From Malania oleifera (taxonomy: Eukaryota > Streptophyta > Magnoliopsida > Santalales > Ximeniaceae): a stretch of 64,000 bases of DNA. The notes under the pieces were generated by a model, which was not told where the DNA came from, searched no databases, and worked only from the letters and a program-made list of their open reading frames with translations. Positions within the stretch are counted from its first letter, which is position 1; every line of letters starts with the position of its first letter. The DNA lies in the NCBI RefSeq assembly GCF_029873635.1, contig NC_080423.1:106811988-106875987 (forward strand). Direction: 5' to 3'. This document shows, piece by piece, positions 1-10,919 of the stretch. Both the position numbers and the translations under genes were made by a program.

Positions 1-303
1 ACCCCTACAAATCATGGAGCCATAGCAGATCTGGCCACCCCTTTGCTCCGGCTATGTTGGAATTGATGTGATCCCAAGAGGGGGGTGAATTGAGTTTTAA
101 AACATTTCGGCTAATTTAAACATTTACACCGATTCACCACAGCTCATATCTCATTCATAATACAACATGTATGTAAAATAATTAAGTTATCAGCGTAGAC
201 ATACACGTGTGCAACATATCTTATTTAAATTAAATGTGTGCACTCAAATAATTTTAGCAATGAACAAGCAAGCATACACATATGAAAATTAAAGTGCAGT
301 AAT

Positions 304-307
<4 letters not shown>

Positions 308-360
<53 letters not shown>
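308..360. repeat. (GA)n microsatellite
   Basis: An uninterrupted GA/AG dinucleotide run of about 53 bases inside the outer Copia LTR. Reading it as protein gives only alternating Arg-Glu. Confidence 0.97.
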
Positions 361-363
<3 letters not shown>

Positions 364-694
364 CACACGATATTTGTTATCGAGATTCGGCCAAACCAAC
401 CTACATCCCCACCTTGGGCATACCCCCCAAGGATTACATTAACCCTCCTCACTTAAACAGTTGGAGCAAAAGCCTTTTACATCCTCTCCTTACGGGGTAA
501 GAAAAACCTCAGTTCAATTTTTGGACTGAACCGAACCGATCTCACTTACGGGGCTGAGACTTCCCAGTTCAATTTCCGAACTGAACCAAACCGGTCTCAT
601 TTATGAGGTTAAGACTCCCCAGTTCAATTTCGGGCTGAACCCAACCGATAAATGAAAAACATTTTTGTATGTAACATCCCCAAAATTCTTACCA

Positions 695-695
695 T

Positions 696-732
<37 letters not shown>

Positions 733-733
733 A
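695..733. repeat. (AT)n(GT)n microsatellite
   Basis: A run of AT dinucleotides passes directly into GT dinucleotides, just inside the left end of solo LTR A. Confidence 0.95.
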
Positions 734-3356
734 TCTACATCCATACCTAAGCAGCAGGAACACATATCATACAACCATTCACATATATACTATACAAAAC
801 CAGAATCTAGTGTATACAGACCACAGCTATACAAAAATACCCCTCCAGCATCATTTACCCAAAAATATACACAACTCTGTCAAAAACTCACCCTATAACC
901 AGAGTGATCAAACACTCTCTATCCGTGAGCCTGATCTGCTCACCTAACTGGCTCACCTGAAAAATGTTAAAGTAATGGGGTGAGTCGACGCTCAGTAAGT
1001 GGAAATATGCTATTACTAGTGTGTGGCAACTAAGTTAAGAATACTTTTTAAATAGAAACTGAATTGTAATGCAATAAATAATCTGTAAAGCATATCTTTC
1101 TTTCTCAATTTAAAATATACTATATCGTCTGTACTTTCTACTTTTCATACTGATAATACTATACTATACTCATCATACACTGTAAAACTGTATACATATA
1201 CATAACTGTACTTTATCCCTGGGACTCTGTACGTCATGATTTGATCCCTCATGACAAGGTTGTGCGGCCCGTAGGCGGGACTTCATCTGGTCGGCCCTCC
1301 AGATAAGTCAATATACTCTACACTACCTCAGTCCAGTCAAACTGCATCCACTCCTAGGCTCGGGCCTAGCTACTACCTCGTCAAAACCGACCCCCTCCAC
1401 TGAGTGAGCTGGGGAGCTGCAACCACTCCGAGCACGATTGACGGTACCCACACACTATCTGAGATATGCAGTTGCACTCCATCTATATATAGCAACGGTA
1501 TCGTGCTCTGTATTCTATATCTGTACTGTATCTCTCTGTAATCTTTCCACAGGGATCTGATACTATATACATATATACATATATACTCTTTTACTGTTTT
1601 TATCATGTTTCCAAAATTACCATAACGATATCCTTCTGTAGTGTAAATACTGTAATCTTTGTATACTGTATCTGTAGCATCTTGATGCTACCTTTGTATA
1701 TCTGTCTGTATCTCTGTCTATATACTCTGTATGTTATGATAATAGGAAACATGGCATGCTATAACTCTGTATATACTGTTCTGTATAAAGTTGTGATATA
1801 TATACTGATCTGAATAAAACTGTATACATGTATATGTATATGTATATATATATATGTTTCATGAAACTATTCATATAAAAGCTGTATATGCATGTAAATT
1901 CCGCTGTATATGCATGTAAATTCCTCTGTATAATCTCTGTGAATATATATCTATATCTGTATATTCTATATAACTCCATATATTGGGAAAAACTATATAA
2001 ACTGTATATACTGTCTATATCTGTGTATTCAGTATAGTATGATACATTATAAAGCTGTGTAAATTCTTCATCACATGAAAATCTACTCAGGCCACAAGCA
2101 TTTAAACTCATATTCTGTAAAAACTGTATAATAAATTGGTATGAATATATGTCTATGAAATCTTTATTAACTTTATTAAAACTCCTAGCATAGCATATTT
2201 CCCTTACTTTAGCTTTGAAAAGCCCCTATAAAATTCTGACTCTATACCCGCAGGGTTCCTAACTCAACATCCTGAAACACAATCCCCCAGAACAAAATAT
2301 CAGTATTTTCTTATCTACAACATTTCTTGTCACGACCTGCTTATTTTCCCCCATTTCTTTTTTTTTATATATATATAAATAAATCAATGTCACATATTCC
2401 AGCTCATCATAATCCACTTGGACCCATGGGTACCAGGGATACATCAGCACACATAATAGAAGCTTAAATAGCAGAAAATATACAATCATATACATACCAT
2501 CATGTCACACATCGCAATACCAGAATTACTACAATTACTGTATCTCAGTATATACATCCCAAAAATCAAATCTAGGGACATTCCCCACAAAATCTAATTG
2601 TCCATACAAAAACTTACCCTTCAAAAAGGGCAGATAAACAGCACTATATCAGCAGGACTTTTCCCGCTCTCCTATCTGGGGCTCCTGAAAAGTTTATAAT
2701 ATTTAGGGGTGAGACACCTCTCAATAAGGGAAATAAACTAATACCAATGTGTGGCAACATGAATATACCGTGTTCTACATATACCATACATAACATATTC
2801 TGTAACTGTTTATCAAATATGGGAAAACATATATATATATATCAAAACATGGCAGAACATACTGCATTTTCATAATCATATCTCATCTCATATAATAATA
2901 ATAACACAAAACATTCCTGGTAGGTTAGCTGGTTGTTGTCATGTATTATCCCCACATGACTGGGTTGTGTGGCCTGAAGGCAGACCTGACGATGGTTAGC
3001 CGACCACTGCCAAGTCAATCATACAGTCTGTAAGTCCGATGGGTCTGCCAGACCTGGTCTGTACACTAGGGGCGATCACACACACTTCTTTAAAAACCAC
3101 ATCGACCATGCAATCTCACACCACTCCGTACAGCAGTGTTAACACAAATATCATGATCACGAGGACCATGGACACATAACAACGGTACCGTGCAAGTGCT
3201 AGGCTAAACCAAGCCAACCAGGTTCTGATATCATATAACATATACTAAAACTGTGATACATAGATATCTCATATCATTTATTTTCACATCAATCATATCA
3301 TTTTGCATATATACGTGTATTATGAAAATCATCAGCCCGTACGCTGGTATTACACA

Positions 3357-3590
3357 TTTTATCATAGCACGACTCGTACGCCGGCAAACCACATCATAGC
3401 ACGGCCCGTATACCAGCAAACATATCATAGCATAGCCCGTACGCTGGCAAATCACATCATAGCACGGCTTGTATGCCGACAAACATATCATAGCACAGCC
3501 TGTACGCTGGCAAATCATATCATAGCACGGCCCATACGCCGGCAAACATATCATAGCACAGCCCGTACACTGGCAAATCACATCATATCT
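3357..3590. repeat. 31/32-bp tandem repeat inside solo LTR B
   Basis: About seven imperfect units contain CATAGCACGGCCCGTACGC-like text followed by GGCAAA and an AT-rich spacer. Unit lengths alternate 31 and 32 bp, giving a 63-bp higher-order period. Each unit holds a short GGC..GCC inverted pair. The array leaves open frames on both strands (3231-3668 minus, 3303-3608 plus); these are repeat artefacts. Confidence 0.92.
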
Positions 3591-4228
3591 AAAAATCTTG
3601 GCCCATAAGCCGGTTTTCCCATTATAAAAATTCATATTACCATCCCATTCTAGAAAACAGTGATTCATAACATTTTATACTCATGCCACACTGAACAAAT
3701 TTTCCATATTCAACATATCGTCATTTTAACAATAATTTCCCAAATAAAAATCATATATACATATACACATATTTACTTTTCTCGAAACCAGATCTTATAG
3801 CAATATACATATTTTCAACAAATACTAGCTTAGTTTATCCCCTTACCTGAATACTGAGAAAGCCCCCAGAATGATCTAGTCTAACTCCCGTAGGATTTCC
3901 TCACCAATACCCTAAAAATGAAAATTCTTAGTATTAAACTTCAGTATTTTCATGCATACACCATTTCTTACAACTACCACAAGATCAAATTTGGCTTAAA
4001 AAGTCTTACCTCAACTCAGGGATGATTTCCAACTAGCTTTCACCAACAATCCGCTCCGGCAGATTTACAGAGAACTTTGTTAGGAGTGTCGTGGTGGTTA
4101 CAGATTGTCGAACCGGTGTAAATTTGGCCCGAAATTGAAGAGAGAGAAAGAGAGAGAAAACCAAAGGGGGGAGAGAGAGAGAGAGAGAAGAGGTAACTTC
4201 GTTTGTAAGTTAAAAATCTGGATTTTTA

Positions 4229-5090
4229 CATATATATAGAACTGGATTCGTCGACGAGCCACATCCTTCGTCGACGAATCCTTCATTAATTTCGTCTAGG
4301 GGTGAGTATAATTCGGTGAAAACCGAATTAACCGAATTAATAGACTGAAATTGGTCGGTTCGGTTCTGGTAAAAAACTTGGTTCGGTCGGTTCGGTTAGG
4401 ATTTTACAAAAATTCAGTTAATTGGTTTCGGTTCGGTTAACAACAAAAAATAATTCGGTTAACCGATTAACCAAGTTATTAATTAATTAAATTTTAAGTA
4501 TAAATTACGAATATAATTGTTTTTTATTATGAACATGGACATACCTTGTGGAAATTAATGTTGTCGTCGAAGGGGATGATGACGCCGACAATAAATATTT
4601 TCAACGAAAATTTTTTTATCTTTTTTATTTTCAACGTTTCAATAATAACAAAAACATCACCTTCTTTTTTATTTCCACTTGATTTGCGAGGACCTAGAAT
4701 AAATAAATAAATAAAAGTTATTGCACCTCAAAATAAATAAGCCTATGTGATAGAGTAAATGCATTGACACAATTATTAAAATAAATTAGTTATGAAATTT
4801 TTATTTAATGTATAATTGAATAAATTCGGTTAAAATTGGTTAAAATCGGTTAACTGAATTACACGAATTGGCAATTCGGTCGGGTTCGGTTCGGTGTGAT
4901 TTAGTAGTTCGGTCGGTTCGGTTAACAGCATTATTTAACCAAATTTTTTGGTTAATTCGGTTAATTACCCGAATTTGGCTGAACCGACCGTTTGCTCACC
5001 CCTAATTTCATCGACGAAATTCATTCCTCGTAGACGAAATTCAGGCGGTTCAGAAACCTCTCTCGGTATTTCTTCATCGAAGAATCCCCT
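4229..5090 (-). promoter_or_regulatory. U3 promoter of solo LTR B: palindrome array and TATA box, split by a MITE
   Basis: Copies of TTCGTCGACGAA-like palindromes lie at about 4248-4295 and 5008-5090, with TATATATA at 4229-4238 on the promoter-proximal side and a CT-rich tract beyond. The hAT MITE at 4297-5004 sits inside one palindrome copy: its target duplication is half of the motif. Promoter function is inferred from the layout, which is the same as in the sister LTRs. Confidence 0.6.
4297..5004. mobile_element. Non-autonomous hAT-type MITE, 708 bp
   Basis: Terminal inverted repeats TAGGGGTGAGTA at 4297 and TGCTCACCCCTA ending at 5004. Flanking 8-bp duplications are ATTTCGTC (4289-4296) and ATTTCATC (5005-5012), which differ at one CpG position, as expected from methyl-cytosine decay. 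Both subterminal regions are dense in TTCGGTT/AACCGAA motifs in both orientations, which is typical of transposase-binding subterminal repeats in hAT elements. It has no transposase frame, so it depends on a partner element. Confidence 0.88.
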
Positions 5091-5401
5091 GTTTCCGGTT
5101 TCCATTTCCCTTCCTCTATATCATTTAAATTCCATTTTAAATACGGGTCGTTACATTTCTTATAACTAAAGGAAAGGCAAATACTGAATAAAATGTCTTA
5201 CCTTGAGATTGGGACGAAATCCAACCCAACTTTTCCAATGATCCGCTCGGACAGACTTGTAGAGAACCTCGCTAGGAGCGTCGTCCTAGCCTTAGATCTT
5301 CGATCCGGCGAGAAACGAGCCCGAAAACGAAGAGAGAAGTGAGAGAGGGACGTAGAGAGAGAGAGGGGAGCTGAAATGTGATAAAAATATGATTTTTTTC
5401 T

Positions 5402-5610
5402 ACTTATAGGGCCAGATTCGTTGACAATACACGTCACCTCGTCGATGAGTCCTTCAATAGATTCGTCGACGAACCCCTGTATTCGTCGACGAAAATCTTT
5501 ATGCGCTCGTCGATGAAACCCTATATTTGTCGACGAATCCTGACAATTCCTTAAAATTATTATTATTATTATTATTATTATTTCCAAAATGCGATGTCGT
5601 CGATGAAGCT
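5402..5610 (-). promoter_or_regulatory. U3 promoter of solo LTR A: GTCGAC palindrome array and TATA box
   Basis: About seven copies of a TTCGTCGACGAA-like palindrome, some degenerate, occupy roughly 5417-5607. On the minus strand they are followed by CCCTATAAGTAG (5402-5410), then by a CT-rich tract at 5331-5370. Promoter role is inferred from layout. Confidence 0.6.
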
Positions 5611-6251
5611 TACTGCCTCCTTTTGTTTATGTTTCCATTTCCCTCTCTCTTTCATATTTAAATATTGTTATTTCTTGGGTCGTTACATTGTACATATGAA
5701 AAAGCTTCTAAATACAAGCATGGATGTACACCATTAAAGCTCAATACAAACACTCTAATATGATATGAAATATATACTCAGTAGAGTAAAAGGTGCTTAT
5801 CTAAAAAATTTGCACAAATAAAATGTGTATGAAAAATGAGTATTATCGTTCTCCTAAAAATATTTTTTCTAGAGAAAAATATTTGGAGAATTTTGAGTTT
5901 GAGCTCAAGAAACTATTTGTGCAATAAATAACTTTCTCCCAAAAATGTTTCTCAAAAGAAATAACCAGGAGAAACCAAAGTTATACTCTCAAGAAAATGA
6001 TTTTCAAAGATGAATAATATGTGAAAGTGTAAGCATGTATATATAAAAATAAATGCCCAAAATGAATATACTCTCTTCCACAATGATTTTGAAATAAATG
6101 AATGGAATGAGAGTTGGAGAGTTTTAATTAAAACATTTTGCCCCAAAAGAATGATTTAAACAATAAAAATTGGTTTTGGGGGAACTTTGATTAACAAAGG
6201 TTTAGAGAAAATTTAGTTAATGAAAGTTACTAATCTGAGTTATGGATGGGG

Positions 6252-6690
6252 TATTTATAGATTTTCAAGAAAATATGACCATTGAGGACACACTCGGTAA
6301 TTTGGAAAAGATTAATTAAATTTTAATGACGTTTTAACACTTCAAAATATTTCCAACCCGAGAGGATCGGTTAACCATTTTTAAGGTTTGGTCAACCATC
6401 TCACTAAGTTCGGTCGACCAGGGGATTTTTGAACTATAGGTTCGGTCAACCGTCCAAAGGCGATTCTGAACCCTCCGAGGTTCGGTCGACCAAATTGAGT
6501 TCGGCCGACCAAGTCTTTTTGAACTTGGTGGTTCGGTCGACCAGGGCGTTGAGACTTCCCACGTGTCTGTTCGGTCAGCCAAGGCGTTGCTTTACATTTC
6601 TGGTCAATCGACCGAAGGGTCAAACTGTTCACCCCAGGGAGGTTCGGTCGACCGAAGGGCCATGAGTACTAGGGTTTGGTCGACCGAACA
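6252..6690 (-). promoter_or_regulatory. U3 promoter of the outer Copia LTR: GGTCGACC array and TATA box
   Basis: Eleven or so copies of TTCGGTCGACCA/GGTCGACCG, a palindromic GGTCGACC core with variants, fill about 6360-6690. About 100 bp downstream on the minus strand is a canonical TATAAATA (about 6252-6260). The spaced repeats keep several frames open on both strands; these are not genes. Function is inferred from position. Confidence 0.6.
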
Positions 6691-7172
6691 TGCCAATTTT
6701 GGGCATTTCGGTCCTTTTCCTTTTATGCAATGTCCCTAATCATATGATGATTAATTTTAAGACAATAGGGCACATTTTTATGCAGAAATGAGGGTCCTAA
6801 GGTCAATCTAAGTCCTTTGAGCATATACCTTAAAAATCTTGTGTCAATCGACTGTGCCCTACGGTCATTTGGCTCCCTATGGTCAAACTATGGTCATCTG
6901 AGCATTTAAAACATATCATGCAAAATGTATGCATTATTACAGACCAAAATAAAAAAATTAAATACATATACAACTGAAAACATGTCTTCTTCTTCTTCTT
7001 TTACTCTTCCATCTTCATGGAATATGCCAAATAATGTGTTCTTTGAGCTCTGTATGGCTTCCATTTCAGACCTCTTATGTGTGTGGTAAATTATAACACG
7101 TTCAACCACTAAAAACACACATAAGTAACTTGCAATTTGTCATTATCAAAACCAAGGATCGGACTCAAAAAA

Positions 7173-7600
7173 CCAACAATCTCCCCCTTTTTGATAATGA
7201 CAAATACACCAAAGCAAAATGGGTACAGCCTAAAAAGGCTCCCCCTAAAAATATGCATAATTAAAAATATACATAGTAAAGTTCAAACATATTATGATCA
7301 TTGCATTTAATTTTAACATTAAAGTGCATGCTTAGACAATTTTCCCTATGATTTGCCCCTAACAATTTCCCTTTCGGTCATTATCATTTTGTTCAAAAAC
7401 ATTCTCCCCTTTTTGGCATCAGTAAAAAGGGTTAAGTTAAGTAAAAAAGTTTGATCATTTAAAACAAACTGAGTAAAGAGAACTTTCCCTTTTAAAATAA
7501 TTTTTATTTTTTTTATAACAACTCTCCCTCTTTTTGGCATAAGATTTGGGCATAGAGAATTATTCTTACACTTTCTTAAAAAAAAATATGGCACACAACA
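7173..7600 (-). mobile_element. Internal 3' remnant of the Copia element with repeated polypurine tracts
   Basis: Directly next to the LTR start, the minus strand reads TTGATAATGACAAA-like text and AAAAAGGGGGAGAT. Two further purine blocks complementary to CTCCCCTTTTTGGCAT and CTCCCTCTTTTTGGCAT occur near 7404 and 7524. Repeated AAAAGGGGGAG tracts before the 3' LTR are usual in SIRE/Maximus Copia elements. No protein is recognisable, and where the remnant ends toward 7.6-8 kb is uncertain. Confidence 0.5.
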
Positions 7601-7917
7601 ATATAACTGGTCAATAAATTCATAAATGAGTCTCTCATTATGATAGGTTTCAAGACTATCATAAATAAGCTTAATCCCAGCCTATTATATCCCACCTAAG
7701 CTTGTAATCGAAATGCTTACAGGTTAAACCAAGTCAAGGTTGTTCATATTTAAAATTGACTCATTTATTAAACGAGTATAAAACTTAGACTTGAAAGTCC
7801 CTCAATTATATAATGAATGATTCTAAATTAATTGTTGTCAAGCCAAACTCGTGAATCATTCATGTACAACTTGATTTATTTACATTCCTAATTATGTGTA
7901 TGCATGATTTTTATAGT

Positions 7918-7962
<45 letters not shown>

Positions 7963-10674
7963 GAGAGATACAACTATAATAATAAGTTAACGAGAAGGTA
8001 AAAAAAATTTAAAAATTATAAATTTGTCAATTGATCCTCACTATATCTTATACTTAAGTCGAGAATTGAAGCAAGATTGAGGTACATGAAAAACCTTAGG
8101 GACCATTTGGTATCACTATCAAAAATTTGAGAAACGAAAAACTATAAGCAAAATTTTAAAACTAAAAATTAGAAATCTGTAATCTATTTGGCTAACATTT
8201 ATAAAATTAATATAAATTAAAAACTTAATTAAAAAAATACTCATTTTAATTTTTAAATCAATTAATGTTGTATAAATATGATTAAAATAATAAAATTACA
8301 AATAATACACATTAAAATTTATTATAATAAAATTAATTTTTTTTAGAATTATTTTATTTAATTGTCCTATTTTCAAAATTCACTTTACGATAAAAATTTT
8401 ATTGGATATGACAATTGAAAAATAGTAAAAGTATTTTATCATTATTTTTATCATTATTTTTTGAAATATATATATCTTTTAATTATATTTAAATCCATAT
8501 GATCATTTAATTTTGATTTTAATTTAAAAGTGTAAAATAAATAATTTAATCCAAAAAAAATTATTTTTGGATATTAAATATTCTAGCAATAGGTTACCTA
8601 AACAATTGAAAATCATAAAATTTGATTTCCAGTTTTTTGACAAATAGTTGAAAACTGGTAACAGAAATAAAAAACTGACAATATAAACAAATGTGTTTTT
8701 ATAATTTGTTTCTTCACTATAGAGAAACAAAAATAGAAAATAGAAAACAGAAAATAACAACGATATTGAACAGATCCTTATTTATTAATTTGGAAAAAAG
8801 ATGTAAGTGATTAATGATTTGCTAAATAATTGCCTCTTTTAATTTAGCTAAAGGTCCTAGGGTTCACTAGGAATTTTAATGAATTATGTTTTGAGAAGAA
8901 AAAATTGTTCAAACATTTGTTTGGAATGAAGTGCTATCAAGCTCGGCACTAATTGAACCATTTATACCTACAAGGTAAGCACAAACTAACTCATCATTCT
9001 CACTCTCTGATTTGTAATTTGATCTTTATTAAAATAAAAGTAGGGAAAAAATATATTTTTTGGTTGGCATCATAGAAGTACTCTAATTATTTGTAAGTAT
9101 GTTTTCCATTTTAATAACAATAATTGGAATTGTCTTGCTCGATGGCTCATGTAGCAATTGGTACTCTAACCTTTTGTAAGGTTATCCAAGTATATTGAAG
9201 GGATATAGACATACATCCTAAATTTTGATAAGGAGGTAAGGGTCCAAAGAGTCTCGAGCACCTCAGTTCTCGTAGAGTCATCAAGAAAAAAATTGAAATT
9301 CAATTTTGTCTCCTTAATTGGATATTTTTTAGGTTATAGATTTGCAACATAATTGATTATACTATTTTGGGAAAAGAACAAGAATGATCACAAATACTTA
9401 GTATTACTATCTCATATGTGAACTTTATTTTCAAATGAAAGTTTGATGACAGTTGAGTCTTTAGTCGAGACTCTAAACTTTGATTCTGTGTCACAACTTA
9501 AATACTACAAATCTTTTTTTGTTTTCTTTAGATTCTTTTTCAAATGTATAAATTCATAATTGTTATTTAGAGAATGGTCATCATTTCCTCTATGTAAGGA
9601 ATGAAGTCATTGAATAAGTTTGGGGTTCAATTAGCTATCATTAAGGTTTATAAGTGCAATATATTTTAAAAACGAGTTTTACCTTTTGAATTGTCTCGCA
9701 ACATAGCATAGAGCTTTTATTAATAAAAGATTGTTGTGTCCAATAAACATGAACTATAACTTTATTTTTCAAAATTCTAACATGAATTATGAGATATATA
9801 CATTTTTTATTGATAAAAATAACATTTTTTAAAAAAAATATTTTAAAATTATCTATTTAAGTCAAGAATCATATTTACAAATCATCATAAATATAACATT
9901 TTACAAAAATATATATTTGCATTAAATATATTAATTTGAATTTAAAATTGATGAGTTTTTAAAGCATTAAATAAAAAATATTCTTTCAAGATTTATCTTA
10001 CACGAAGTTGTCTATTGTTGGCTCATTCAATTTTTAATATTAGAGAGAGAAAACACCATCTTTAATGAAGCTAAAGCAATTTTATTATAACAATACAACA
10101 TTAGAGAATCAAGACAAAGAATTCTTTAACACCTATTATATATAAATCATAAACTATATTTGGAAAATCAAATTTCTCTTTCAACATTTTAGAAGAATAT
10201 AGGAAACACAAGTTAGATATTGATACACAATAAATATACAATAATGACCGTTTTCATGTTAATCAAAGTAAGAATGTAGCTTTCAATTACAATTTTCCTT
10301 CTCGATATTTCAAAAACACTTTATTCTTAAGGGATCATTTGGCCCGCAATGTTTTTAAATATTCATGTTAATTTAATGTTCATGCATATCATTCTTACAT
10401 TGCCAAGCATCTTCACATAAAAGTCCTACAAAATATGTTCCATACCACTTTGATTCGATAATTTTTTACATTGACATTTTCGTGATTTATCATTATTAAT
10501 ATTAAATATCTAACCCTTATCTCTCTCTTTTTTTTTTTTTTCCCCCATTACCCAAATCAACTCTATTTTTGGTTGATAAAACAAAATGCAAACTCCTAGC
10601 TGTAGTCAAACTAATGCAAAGAATAGAATCTATCATGAGTGATTGCTATTGAAAATTCCACAAAGGGCAGCCTT
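7601..10674. other. AT-rich intergenic spacer
   Basis: No gene, RNA or clear transposon body seen. It holds an (AAT)n microsatellite at about 7920-7962, a MITE-like stretch at 8098-8780 and long A/T runs. Everything left of about 10675 lacks the homology that the two NOP56 copies share downstream of their stop codons. Confidence 0.6.
8098..8780. mobile_element. Possible MITE (AGGGACCATTTGG-type)
   Basis: The stretch opens with TTAGGGACCATTTGGTAT and closes with CAGATCCTTA. Its A/T-rich interior has symmetrical GAGAAACGAAAA and GAAAACAGAAAA blocks. The opening resembles the ends of MITEs at 25268 and 33530. I could not define a clear target duplication, so the boundaries are tentative. Confidence 0.3.
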
Positions 10675-10919
10675 GAGCTTCCCATCCTATTCACTGTCGA
10701 GATCCTTGCTCTTTATTCTAAAATCCAATGCTGAAAGGAGAAAATAAAACAAAATTATAACTCAAGGCAGCATTTGAGAAGTGTTGAAGTCTAGTTTGTG
10801 ATGGCTAAAGGGAGACAGGCTCATTCAATTTAAGAATCTCAGCATACATGAAAACGAAGCAAAATTCTAACAAATATCTACATAGTTTTTAACCTTAATA
10901 AAATACAAATCCTGCTACT

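Larger units (their letters stand above)
2328..5155 (-). mobile_element. Solo LTR B, nested in solo LTR A and carrying a hAT MITE
   Basis: Termini are TGTCACGACC at 2328 and GGGTCGTTACA ending at 5155, flanked by the same 5 bp on both sides (TTTCT at 2323-2327 and 5156-5160). Removing the 708-bp MITE and its duplication (4297-5012) leaves about 2.1 kb, the same size as the other members at 670, 35592, 45886 and 55765. It shares with them a segment in which a GGTGAGACACCTCTCAATAA-like motif (about 2705-2730) precedes a TGTGGCAACATGAATAT motif. The U3 side has a TATATATA box at 4229-4238 and a CT-rich tract (minus strand) at 4140-4190. No coding sequence is visible. Confidence 0.86.
670..5687 (-). 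mobile_element. Solo LTR A (about 2.1-kb LTR family), carrying a nested LTR
   Basis: The left end is TGTAACATCCCC at 670 and the right end is GGGTCGTTACA ending at 5687. These are inverted TGTAAC/GTTACA termini. The flanking 5 bp are identical (TTGTA at 665-669 and 5688-5692), a perfect LTR-retrotransposon target-site duplication. Subtracting the nested insertion at 2328-5155 leaves about 2.2 kb with no coding sequence, so I read it as a solo LTR. Orientation is minus, from the TATA box (5402-5410) with a CT-rich tract downstream and a palindrome array upstream. Gypsy is plausible from the termini, but there is no protein to confirm it. Confidence 0.85.
55..7172 (-). mobile_element. Copia LTR (SIRE/Maximus-like), interrupted by nested insertions
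   Basis: On the minus strand this LTR opens with TGTTGG at 7172 and closes with CCAACA at 55. Just outside the opening lies a purine tract reading AAAAAGGGGGAGAT on the minus strand, the polypurine-tract-plus-LTR arrangement typical of SIRE/Maximus Copia elements. Without the nested insertion at 670-5687 the LTR is about 2.1 kb. A TATA box (minus TATAAATA near 6252-6260) and an array of GGTCGACC-like palindromes (6360-6690) mark its U3 promoter. No coding part of the element is recognisable. The other end of the parent element is not identified, so this is a fossil LTR with a short piece of internal region. The Copia assignment rests on end and polypurine-tract resemblance, not on protein. 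Confidence 0.7.

Noticed and set aside
306-500. Arg-Glu repeat protein frame
   Set aside because: It is a translated GA microsatellite inside an LTR.
3357-3590. CRISPR-like spacing of repeats and spacers
   Set aside because: This is plant nuclear DNA. The 'spacers' are themselves repeated and the whole unit is tandem, so it is an ordinary minisatellite in an LTR.
3231-3668. Open frames on both strands over the 31/32-bp repeat array (145 and 101 residues)
   Set aside because: The frames are open because the repeat unit lacks stops. The translations are repetitive, match no family, and lie inside a solo LTR.
5198-5587. A 129-residue minus-strand frame
   Set aside because: It spans the palindrome array and TATA region of solo LTR A; residues such as FVDE/RRRIQG are translated repeats.
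6334-6665. Overlapping open frames on both strands
   Set aside because: They are produced by the GGTCGACC motif array, which avoids stops in several frames. The region is an LTR promoter.
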